Shown: piece by piece, positions 53,432-60,988 of the stretch
How the letters are laid out: each line of letters starts with the position of its first letter
Numbering within the stretch: position 1 is the first letter of the stretch
Assembly (NCBI RefSeq): GCF_026341775.1
Contig: NZ_JAPEOB010000003.1
Coordinates: forward strand, 186,001 to 250,000
Source: Streptomyces sp. NBC_00654
GTDB lineage: Bacteria; Actinomycetota; Actinomycetes; Streptomycetales; Streptomycetaceae
Direction: 5' to 3'
Length of the DNA stretch: 64,000 bases
Translations under genes and position numbers: made by a program
Notes under the pieces: model-generated
What the model was told of the DNA's origin: nothing
The model's database searches: none
What the model saw: the letters and a program-made list of their open reading frames with translations, nothing else

Positions 53432-56374
53432 ATGACCGACCACCTGTTCAACCTCCACGGCGATGTCCTGGGCGCGATGCGCCGGGGCCCCAAGCACTTC
53501 GCCAAACTGGCGTTCGCCCTCGCGGAGGCCGACGAACCCGCCGACACCGGACTGAGCCACTTCGCGGACCGCGTCATCGGCGCGGGCCCCGGCGACGAAC
53601 TCACCGCTCTGTGGCACCGCACCCTGACCGGCTGGGACCTGGCGGAGCGGGCCGAGTGGTCGTCCGCCCCGCCCCGTACCGACGAGCGCCGCGCCGACAC
53701 GTACACCCGCCTGGGCTTCGGCGCCGACCTGCGCAAGGCGCTCGACGGGGCGGTCCCGGTCTTCAAGGAGCCCGGCCCGACCGTCATCAGCACGACGCCG
53801 ACCGCCTGGTACTCCCGTGACACCGCTGCCGCCCGCTCCTTCTACTGGGACGCGTACGAGCGGCTGCTGCGCGGCAAGGGCTGGTCGGACGCGGCGGTCT
53901 CCAGTCTGGACGAGGCGAGCCACGCCGTGGTCGAGCGCCTCGCCGACCCCACGCGCACCGAGGCGTACGGGGCCCGCGGCCTGGTCGTCGGCTACGTCCA
54001 GTCGGGCAAGACCGCCAACTTCACCGGCGTCACGGCGAAGGCCATCGACGCGGGCTACCGCCTGGTCATCGTCCTCGGCGGCACGCTGAACCTCCTCCGC
54101 GGCCAGACCCAGCGCCGGCTCGACATGGAGCTGATCGGCCAGGAGAACATCCTGCGCGGCGCCGACCCCACGGACCTGGACGCGCTGATCGGCGTCGACT
54201 ACCAGGACGACGAGGACTGGCCGGCGAAGTTCGTCAGCCACGGCGGACGCCCGTCCACGCAGGGCGCGTTCGACATCGAACGCCTCACCACGCGCGACGA
54301 CGACTACCAGAGTCTGGCCACCGGCATCCGGGCCCTGGAGATCGACAAGCAGGACCGCACACAGCCGCTGTACGCGCCGGACAACCTGCACCGGGCGGCC
54401 GCCCGCGTGATGGTCGTCAAGAAGAACAAGTCCGTACTGGGCAAGCTCATCACGGACCTGAAGAAGATCGGCCCGATGATCCTCTCCGAGATCCCGGCGC
54501 TGATCATCGACGACGAGTCCGACCAGGCCTCGGTGAACACGACGGACCCGAAGAAGTGGGAGGAGGGCAAGGTCGCCCGTACGGCCATCAACAGCCAGAT
54601 CTCCCAGCTGCTCGGCCTCCTGCCCCGGGCCCAGTACGTCGGTTACACGGCCACCCCGTTCGCCAACGTCTTCGTCGACCCCGGCGACGGCGAGGACATC
54701 TTCCCGCGCGACTTCCTGATCTCGCTGCCGCGCCCGACCGGCTACATGGGCGTGCAGGACTTCCACGACCTGGACCGGACCGACGAGTCCGCCACCGGAG
54801 GCGCCGAGAAGTCCCACATCCGGGGCATCCACGACGACGCCCGGGGCGACCGCCTCCAGGAGGCCCTGGACGCCTTCCTCCTCACCGGGGCCCTGAAGCT
54901 GTACCGCGCGGCCCGGGGAGTCCCGGACGGCCCGTTCCGCCACCACACGATGCTGGTCCACGAGTCCGTCCGCATGGCCGAGCACAAGATCCTCGCCGAT
55001 CGCATCAGGACCCTGTGGGAGAAGGCGTCCTACACCGGCCAGGAGGGCCACGACCGCCTCGCCGCCCTCCTCCTCTCCGACTTCCGGCGCTTCGCCGACG
55101 AGGGACTGCCCACGCCCACGTCGTACGAGGACCTGAAGCCGCACGTCTTCCGCGCCCGCCAGCTGATCAACTCCGGCGGCACCCCGGTGCTCGTCGTCAA
55201 CGGCGACTCCGAACGCGACTACGCCCAGCCGGACCTGGACTTCGACCGCACCCCGAACGTCTGGAAGATCCTGGTCGGCGGCACGAAGCTCTCCCGGGGC
55301 TTCACGGTCGAGGGCCTGACGGTGACGTACTACCGCCGCAAGACCCAGCAGGCCGACACTCTGATGCAGATGGGCCGCTGGTTCGGCTTCCGCCCCGGCT
55401 ACCGCGACCTGGTCCGCCTCTACATCGGCCGCGAGGAGCCGATGGGCAGAACGAAGACGGTCGACCTGTACGAGGCGTTCGAGGCGATCTGCCGCGACGA
55501 GGAGACGTTCCGCGCCCAGCTCACCCGCTACGCCACCCTGATCGACGGCAAACCCCAGGTCACCCCGGCCCAGATCCCGCCCCTGGTCTCCCAGCACCTC
55601 TCCTGGATCAAGCCGTCCGCCCGCAACAAGATGTTCAACGCGGAGCTGGTGGAGATCCGCTCCCCCGGCGAGTGGGTCGAGCCGACCGCCTACCCGACGG
55701 CCACCGCCGACCTGCGGCACAACGCGGAGGTGTGGCGACCGGTCCTGGACACGCTCGACCCCACCCCTGTCACCATGACCCACGGCGGCCGTGACAGCTA
55801 CGAGGCGCTGCTCGGCACGCTCGACCACGAGTCCCTGATCAGGGTCCTGTGCGATCTGCGGTGGTCCGCCCCCGCACAGTTCTCGCCGCACCTGGAATCC
55901 CTGCTCACCGCGGGCGAGCACGGCCCGGGGATCGACGACTGGCTGGTGATCGCTCCGCAGCAGATGTCCGCCCGCCGCGTCGCCGCCACGGTCCTCGGCT
56001 CCCGCCCGCTCTCCCTCGCCCACCGCAGGAGGCGCCGGGGCGACCTCTTCGGCGCCATCAGTGAACCGAAGCACCGCGGGGCCGCGCTGCGGATCGCCCG
56101 CGCGAGGGACACCGAGAAGGGGACGGGGAACGAGATCGTGGAATCGCTCGTACGCGAGCGACGCGGCGTACTCGTCCTGTATCCCGTGGTGGAGGACAGG
56201 GCACCCCGCATCTCCGCCGCCGGAGCGATCGACCCCGAGCACCTCGTCATGGCCTTCTCCCTGGTTCCGCCGAGGTCGTCGACCGGCCCGCAGCGGAGCC
56301 TGGTGCGCTTCCGGACCATCGACTCCACCAGGAGAGATTCGGCGATCATCGAACGCGGGACGGACGGAACGTAG
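53432..56374 (+). CDS. Z1-domain ATPase (helicase-like)
   Basis: 980 residues. A P-loop GYVQSGKTAN (Lys193), a DExx-like box LIIDDESDQAS (360-366) and VGGTKLSRGFTVEGLTVTYY followed by QADTLMQMGRWFGFR form an SF2-like ATPase core that embeds the Z1 domain. The C-terminal 250 residues are unique. It starts 43 bp after the MORC-like gene, as in known MORC-Z1 restriction-like operons and the reported MZA defence system. Probably translocates DNA for the module. Confidence 0.9.
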   Translation: MTDHLFNLHGDVLGAMRRGPKHFAKLAFALAEADEPADTGLSHFADRVIGAGPGDELTALWHRTLTGWDLAERAEWSSAPPRTDERRADTYTRLGFGADLRKALDGAVPVFKEPGPTVISTTPTAWYSRDTAAARSFYWDAYERLLRGKGWSDAAVSSLDEASHAVVERLADPTRTEAYGARGLVVGYVQSGKTANFTGVTAKAIDAGYRLVIVLGGTLNLLRGQTQRRLDMELIGQENILRGADPTDLDALIGVDYQDDEDWPAKFVSHGGRPSTQGAFDIERLTTRDDDYQSLATGIRALEIDKQDRTQPLYAPDNLHRAAARVMVVKKNKSVLGKLITDLKKIGPMILSEIPALIIDDESDQASVNTTDPKKWEEGKVARTAINSQISQLLGLLPRAQYVGYTATPFANVFVDPGDGEDIFPRDFLISLPRPTGYMGVQDFHDLDRTDESATGGAEKSHIRGIHDDARGDRLQEALDAFLLTGALKLYRAARGVPDGPFRHHTMLVHESVRMAEHKILADRIRTLWEKASYTGQEGHDRLAALLLSDFRRFADEGLPTPTSYEDLKPHVFRARQLINSGGTPVLVVNGDSERDYAQPDLDFDRTPNVWKILVGGTKLSRGFTVEGLTVTYYRRKTQQADTLMQMGRWFGFRPGYRDLVRLYIGREEPMGRTKTVDLYEAFEAICRDEETFRAQLTRYATLIDGKPQVTPAQIPPLVSQHLSWIKPSARNKMFNAELVEIRSPGEWVEPTAYPTATADLRHNAEVWRPVLDTLDPTPVTMTHGGRDSYEALLGTLDHESLIRVLCDLRWSAPAQFSPHLESLLTAGEHGPGIDDWLVIAPQQMSARRVAATVLGSRPLSLAHRRRRRGDLFGAISEPKHRGAALRIARARDTEKGTGNEIVESLVRERRGVLVLYPVVEDRAPRISAAGAIDPEHLVMAFSLVPPRSSTGPQRSLVRFRTIDSTRRDSAIIERGTDGT

Positions 56375-56387
56375 GAGACTGGTGGTG

Positions 56388-56840
56388 ATGAGCACGGCGA
56401 AACCTTCGTCCCCCGGCGTCTCCGCCCGGATGAGCCGCCAGGCGAGCCGCGACACCGCGCCCGAGGTGGCGGTGCGCAAGCTGCTGCACGCGGAGGGGTA
56501 CCGCTTCCGGGTCAACGTGCGCGTGCCGGACATGCCCCGGCGGACCATCGACATCGCGTTCACCCGGGCCAAGGTGGCCGTGATGATCGACGGTTGCTTC
56601 TGGCACGGCTGCCCCGTGCACGCGACGCAACCGAAGTCGAACGCCCAGTGGTGGCGGGACAAGCTCGACCGGAACATGGCGCGGGACCTGGAGACGACCG
56701 AGCACCTGGCTTCGGCGGGCTGGACCGTACTGCGGTTCTGGGAGCACGAACCTCCGGCCGGTGCCGCCGAGAAGGTGGCGGCGGCAGTCGAGCGGGAGCG
56801 ACAGGCACGGCCGAAACGACACAAGGGTGGGGACCTATGA
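56388..56840 (+). CDS. Vsr-like DNA mismatch endonuclease
   Basis: 150 residues of the very-short-patch-repair fold. VSARMSRQASRDTAPEVAVR matches the Vsr N-terminus; the metal Asp is in RRTIDIAF; FWHGCPVHAT and NAQWWRDKLDRNMARD are further signatures. Free-standing Vsr nicks T:G mismatches from deaminated 5-methylcytosine; in MORC-Z1 operons it is thought to be the nuclease arm. AGGAG at 56374 allows GTG 56382, GTG 56385 or ATG 56388. Overlaps the next gene by ATGA. Confidence 0.87.
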   Translation: MSTAKPSSPGVSARMSRQASRDTAPEVAVRKLLHAEGYRFRVNVRVPDMPRRTIDIAFTRAKVAVMIDGCFWHGCPVHATQPKSNAQWWRDKLDRNMARDLETTEHLASAGWTVLRFWEHEPPAGAAEKVAAAVERERQARPKRHKGGDL

Positions 56841-57790
56841 GCAAACTGCGGTTCGTCGATGTGTGCGCGGGCGCGGGCGGATTGGCTCTGGGGCTGGAGG
56901 GGGCGGGTTTCGACCCCGTCCTGCTTCTGGACCGGAAGCCGGTGGCCTGCGAGACGCTTCGCCGGAACCGGCCCGCGTGGAACGTCCTGGAGATGGATCT
57001 GCTGGACTTCGTTCCGGACGAGCATCCGCGGACCTACGACGTCGACCTGTTGTCGGCCGGGCTGCCGCGCGTGAAGTCCAGCGCGACCGCGGCGAGGACG
57101 GAGACGGAGGAGGAGCTGCGCCTGCTGGAGGCGGCGGTGCTGCTCGCACACTCCGTCCAACCGCGGGCGCTGCTCATCGAGAACGTGCCCGGCCTGGTCG
57201 ACTCCCCGTCCTTCGAGGCCGTCCGGGAATTCATCCGCAAGGAGCTGGAACACCTCGGGTACCGGTTCCGCTGGTTCGTCCTGAACGCGGCCGACTTCGG
57301 CGTGCCGCAGGACCGCAAACAGGGCGTGCTCGTCGCGCTGAAGGAGCGGTACTTCGACGCGTTCCGCCCGCCGGCGCCCACGGTCGACAGTCATGTCCCG
57401 GTCGGCAGCGCGCTGCGCCGCTCCATGGCCGCTCGTGGTTGGCCCGGTGCGGACGCGTGGGCGGCACAGGCGCTGAGTGTCGCCCCCACCCTGGTGGGTG
57501 GCTCGGACAAGCGAGGAGGCGCGGACCTGGGGCTCACGGGGACCAAGAAGGCCTGGGAACGCATGGGGGTCAACGGTGGGGCGCTGGCCGACGAGGTTCC
57601 CGGACCGGACGACTCCCCCTCAGGGTTGATCAAACTCACGGTCGAGCAGGCCGCGCTTCTCCAGTCGTTCCCCCGGGAATGGTCGTTCGCCGGGAAGAAG
57701 ACCGCGCGCTACCGCCAGATCGGCCACGCCTCACCCCCGCCCGTCGGAACGGCACTCGGCCGGGCCGTCGCGGCGGCCCTGGACGCATGA
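56837..57790 (+). CDS. C5-cytosine methyltransferase homologue lacking the catalytic Cys
   Basis: 317 residues with the C5-methyltransferase layout: motif I FVDVCAGAGGLALGLEGAGF, motif VI LLIENVPGL, motif VIII-like DFGVPQDRKQGVLVAL, motif IX/X LLQSFPREWSF and GHASPPPVGTALGRA. Motif IV, normally GGPPCQ, reads AGLPRVKSS (residues 74-82): the nucleophile Cys is Arg78 and the Gln is Val79. It cannot act by the normal mechanism. It overlaps vsr by 4 bp and is followed, after 70 bp, by an intact enzyme. A recognition or regulatory partner role is inferred. Confidence 0.82.
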   Translation: MSKLRFVDVCAGAGGLALGLEGAGFDPVLLLDRKPVACETLRRNRPAWNVLEMDLLDFVPDEHPRTYDVDLLSAGLPRVKSSATAARTETEEELRLLEAAVLLAHSVQPRALLIENVPGLVDSPSFEAVREFIRKELEHLGYRFRWFVLNAADFGVPQDRKQGVLVALKERYFDAFRPPAPTVDSHVPVGSALRRSMAARGWPGADAWAAQALSVAPTLVGGSDKRGGADLGLTGTKKAWERMGVNGGALADEVPGPDDSPSGLIKLTVEQAALLQSFPREWSFAGKKTARYRQIGHASPPPVGTALGRAVAAALDA

Positions 57791-57846
57791 TCCCGAGCGG
57801 GTCGACCGACCCCGAAGTGCTGGACGGAGAGAGGTTGAACGCCGGC

Positions 57847-57860
57847 TACACTTTCACACC
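57847..57860 (+). promoter_or_regulatory. Possible leaderless promoter for the second methyltransferase
   Basis: TACACT (57847-57852) ends 8 nt before the ATG at 57861, and no ribosome site is present, the usual shape of a leaderless actinobacterial start. No convincing -35 is seen. Confidence 0.4.
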
Positions 57861-59096
57861 ATGACCCGCCCAGCACACCCCTCACTTCCGCCTGCGAAAT
57901 TCGGGATCGTCGATCTCTTCGCCGGGCCCGGCGGTCTCGACATCGCCGCCACGATCATGGCGGGCGAGGGTGTGGCGAGCATCGGCGTCGAGTGGGACGA
58001 CGCCACGCGCCGGACACGTGACGCGGCCGGTCTGCTGACCACCGAGGTCAAGGACGTCGCCGCGCTGGGCCCGTGCGACCCGTCGGTCGTCGAGGCGACG
58101 GTGCTCACCGGCGGGCCGCCCTGCCAGTCCTTCTCCGTCGCGGGCAACCGGAAGGGTCACGAGGCGCTGGACGACGTGGAGCGTCTGGCCACGCGGTTGG
58201 CCGACCACGAGGACATCGATTCGTTCGACAAGGCGTGGGAAGAGGTCAAGGCCGAGACCGACCTCATGTCGGACGAGCGCACCGGATTCGTGCTCCAGCC
58301 CCTGCGCTGGATCATGGAGGCCAAGCTCAGGCGCGGTCGACCGTACGACGTGGTCGTCCTGGAGCAGGTACCCACCGTTCTGCCGGTGTGGAAGCACTAC
58401 GTCAAGATCCTCAAGCGGACCGGATACGCGGCCGACGCCCACGTCCTGCACTCCGAGGACTTCGGTGTCCCGCAGGCCCGTCGACGGGCCGTGCTGATCG
58501 CGCAGTACGACCCCGGGAACGAGCGTCGTGAGGTGCGCTTCCCGAAAGCGACGCATCAGAGGTACGTGAAGGGCGCCGAAAGGCTGACGACGACGGGCGG
58601 CCAGGAGGACGATTCCCTTTTCTCGACCCTGCCCGACGGCGAGGAGGACGAGCCCATCAAGCCCTGGGTGTCCATGGGAGACGCGCTCGAAGCGACCCGT
58701 CCCGACGACTTCGTCATGGTCTCCAACTACGGCTCCGGCGGCGACCCCAAGAACCGAGGACGCCGCACCTCCGACGAGCCCGCGCCGACGATCACCGGCA
58801 AGGTACGACGCAACCGGCTCTACCTGCTCAAGGGCGAGGCGGGCGCGAAGGAGGTCGGTGAGGAACTGGAACGGCTGTCGTTCGAAGAGGCCGGGCTCCT
58901 CCAGTCCTTCCCCGCCGCGTACCCCTGGCGGTCCACCGATGTGGCCCAGCAGATCGGCAACGCCATCCCGCCCCGTCTCTCCCTCCACATCCTGAGCATG
59001 GCTCTCCTGCGCGAGAAGCCGAGGAAGGAGTGGTACGGCGAGCTCAAGGGCTGGAAGCCGCAGACCCCGTCCCCGGTCGAGGACGAGGACGCCTGA
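57861..59096 (+). CDS. DNA (cytosine-5) methyltransferase
   Basis: 411 residues, all main motifs: motif I GIVDLFAGPGGLDIAATIM, motif IV LTGGPPCQSFSVAGN (nucleophile Cys88), motif VI VVLEQVPTVLP (Gln instead of the usual Asn), motif VIII DFGVPQARRRAVLIA, and motifs IX-X around LLQSFPAAYPW and QQIGNAIPPRLS. The target-recognition stretch lies at about 225-330. It should make 5-methylcytosine at an unknown site and protect host DNA. It may start leaderless. It faces the DUF6339-like gene with only 15 bp between stops. Confidence 0.92.
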   Translation: MTRPAHPSLPPAKFGIVDLFAGPGGLDIAATIMAGEGVASIGVEWDDATRRTRDAAGLLTTEVKDVAALGPCDPSVVEATVLTGGPPCQSFSVAGNRKGHEALDDVERLATRLADHEDIDSFDKAWEEVKAETDLMSDERTGFVLQPLRWIMEAKLRRGRPYDVVVLEQVPTVLPVWKHYVKILKRTGYAADAHVLHSEDFGVPQARRRAVLIAQYDPGNERREVRFPKATHQRYVKGAERLTTTGGQEDDSLFSTLPDGEEDEPIKPWVSMGDALEATRPDDFVMVSNYGSGGDPKNRGRRTSDEPAPTITGKVRRNRLYLLKGEAGAKEVGEELERLSFEEAGLLQSFPAAYPWRSTDVAQQIGNAIPPRLSLHILSMALLREKPRKEWYGELKGWKPQTPSPVEDEDA

Positions 59097-59111
59097 GGCC
59101 CCGGCCCGCCC

Positions 59112-59999
59112 TCACGCCGCGTCGACGGTGGCCTTTCCGCGTACGGGGGCCTCGGCGAAGAGGCTCGCGAACAGGTCGGCCAGTGCGACCACGGACGCCT
59201 CGGGTGCCTTCTCCTCGGGGGGGCCTTCCGGAAGCGTCCGGCGCGGCACGGCGGCCGCCCACTCCGCCGCCTCGATCCAGCCCCGCAGAGGCCGGCCGTC
59301 CCGCTCGATGTCCGGAGCGATGACGTCGTACATGAGCGTGGCCGCCGAAGCGTTGATCACCGCCGCCAACGCGTTGATCTCCCGGCCGGTCCTCACCGTG
59401 CCGCGCTCGATCAGGCGCGCCATCGCCTGCGCCGTGGGTCGGTGGTCGATCACGTCGAGCCTCAGGGCGCTGTTGAGCATGTCCTGGTGCGCGCACACGG
59501 TCTCGACCGGTGCGTAGTCGGGACCGTCGCGGAACAGTTCGGCCGCCCACCACAGCCGGGCGAACGCCTGTGTGTACGCCGGTCCGCTGAACCGTGCGGC
59601 GGTGGCCCTCGGCAGCTCGTCCTTCTTCGGCTCGGAAGTGTGACGCCAGACGACGTAGTCGGGGGCCACACCCAGCGCCAGGTAGTTCCAGAACCGTCGG
59701 TCGGCGGCCTCGCGTCGGCTGAGTCTCAGCGTCGCGTGCAGCCGAGGGGCCAGCCAGGCGTCGGCCGCCGTCGGCTTCCCGTCACCGAAGACATGCATGG
59801 CGTCGTCGACCAGACCACGGACCGGCCCCAGCTCGGCACGGCTCGCCTCCGCGTACGGCAGAGGTTCGGTGACCTTGTTGAGCCCGATGGCGGGGACGTC
59901 CTCCTTGCCGGTGAGCAGTCCTTCACCGATGTACTGCGCGGCGTTGAGGTCCGCGAGCAGGGCCAGACGTTCGGGCAGGTGGTTCGGCTTCTCGGTCAT
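59112..59999 (-). CDS. DUF6339-like protein of the conflict island
   Basis: 295 residues, cytoplasmic, mostly helical, no membrane segment. The N-terminus (LPERLALLADLNAAQYIGEG) and centre (RRFWNYLALGVAPDYVVWRH) match what I recall as DUF6339, a family seen with DNA methyltransferase and GHKL genes. No catalytic motif stands out. Its ATG overlaps the stop of the unknown 330-residue gene (ATGA); last gene of that operon, converging on the methyltransferase. Confidence 0.72.
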   Translation of the reverse strand: MTEKPNHLPERLALLADLNAAQYIGEGLLTGKEDVPAIGLNKVTEPLPYAEASRAELGPVRGLVDDAMHVFGDGKPTAADAWLAPRLHATLRLSRREAADRRFWNYLALGVAPDYVVWRHTSEPKKDELPRATAARFSGPAYTQAFARLWWAAELFRDGPDYAPVETVCAHQDMLNSALRLDVIDHRPTAQAMARLIERGTVRTGREINALAAVINASAATLMYDVIAPDIERDGRPLRGWIEAAEWAAAVPRRTLPEGPPEEKAPEASVVALADLFASLFAEAPVRGKATVDAA

Positions 60000-60988
60000 G
60001 CGTCGGTCCCCCGGTGGATGCTTTCGAGGCCACGGATGGTGGCGGTCAGGGCCTTGGGCACTTCCGCCCTGCGCGTCGCCGCGTAGTGGATGCGGGGTTG
60101 GAGGTCGGTCCAGCCGGCCGTTCCGGTGCGTCGCCGGTGGACCTCCCGCAGGGATTCCTCCAGGGAGCGGTCGGGCACGACGTCGGGCAGCATCTCGCGG
60201 AGCACCTCACCGCGCCAGTCGCGCGGGAAGAGCGGCGTTCCGTCCTCCTCGATCTCCAGGTCGCCGATGGCGGTGTGGAAGACGGCTGTCCACACATCCG
60301 TGCACATCTGGGCGATCAGAAGATCACGGACAAGGTTGTCGACCGATGTGCCGTTGCCATCGACAAGTTCGGTGATGCCTTCGAAATCGGTGTTCACGTG
60401 TACGGCCGGGAGGTCGCCGGACGTGTCGACGATCCACGGCACCTCACGGAAGCGTCGCAGCCATTCCGGCCCTTCGCGGAATCCGACCTCATGGACTTCG
60501 AGTTCCCGCTCGCGAAGGGGCGCATCGGCTTTCAGGTCGACGATCCAGTCCTTGTCCGAGGTCGCGATCTCCCGTCCCGGCACGCCGTCGACAGTGGCGA
60601 CCACATGGAGAGACATCGTGGCCCGGTCCAGATGGTCCTCACGCCACAGATCCAGATGGCCCGTCCATTGGCGGCCCCCATCGGCCCCGGGCCTCAGGGA
60701 CGCCGTGTTCCTCGTGTTGGTCGCGCCCTCACTCAGCACGACGACGACCGCCACGTCCGACCAGGGGCCGTCGGGCTCGGTCGCCCTGCCGGGCACGGTG
60801 GCGGAGAGCTTCAGCCGGGCGCTCTCCCAGTCGTCCCGCCCGGCCACTCCCGGCGCGACCACCTGGTCGACGGTCGAGAACGCGTTGGTGTCCAGCGGTT
60901 CCCGGATCTCGCCCGGCCCCCGCAGTTCGACGGCCTCGACCCGGAGCGACACGACACCGGGAAGTCGCTTGTACGGATAGACCTTCAT
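59996..60988 (-). CDS. Unknown protein between XRE-GHKL and DUF6339 genes
   Basis: 330 residues, not recognised. The N-terminal 170 residues look beta-rich (VVSLRVEAVELRGPGEIR; ATMSLHVVATVDGVPG) and the C-terminal half helical (VDNLVRDLLIAQMCTDVWTA; LEESLREVHRR). No signal peptide, membrane segment or nuclease motif is visible. ATG 60988 overlaps the stop of the XRE-GHKL gene and its own stop overlaps the next start, so all three are made in step. Confidence 0.75.
   Translation of the reverse strand: MKVYPYKRLPGVVSLRVEAVELRGPGEIREPLDTNAFSTVDQVVAPGVAGRDDWESARLKLSATVPGRATEPDGPWSDVAVVVVLSEGATNTRNTASLRPGADGGRQWTGHLDLWREDHLDRATMSLHVVATVDGVPGREIATSDKDWIVDLKADAPLRERELEVHEVGFREGPEWLRRFREVPWIVDTSGDLPAVHVNTDFEGITELVDGNGTSVDNLVRDLLIAQMCTDVWTAVFHTAIGDLEIEEDGTPLFPRDWRGEVLREMLPDVVPDRSLEESLREVHRRRTGTAGWTDLQPRIHYAATRRAEVPKALTATIRGLESIHRGTDA

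Noticed and set aside
57056..57085. Loss of the methyltransferase Cys as a sequencing error or frameshift
   Set aside because: The frame continues into good downstream motifs, and several neighbouring residues differ from the consensus, so a single base error cannot restore GGPPCQ.
51788..57394. 1868-codon open frame on the minus strand
   Set aside because: It lies antisense to the MORC, Z1, Vsr and methyltransferase genes, all of which have clear family motifs. Its composition (Val/Arg/Gly/Asp/Gln) is the shadow expected from G+C-rich third positions.
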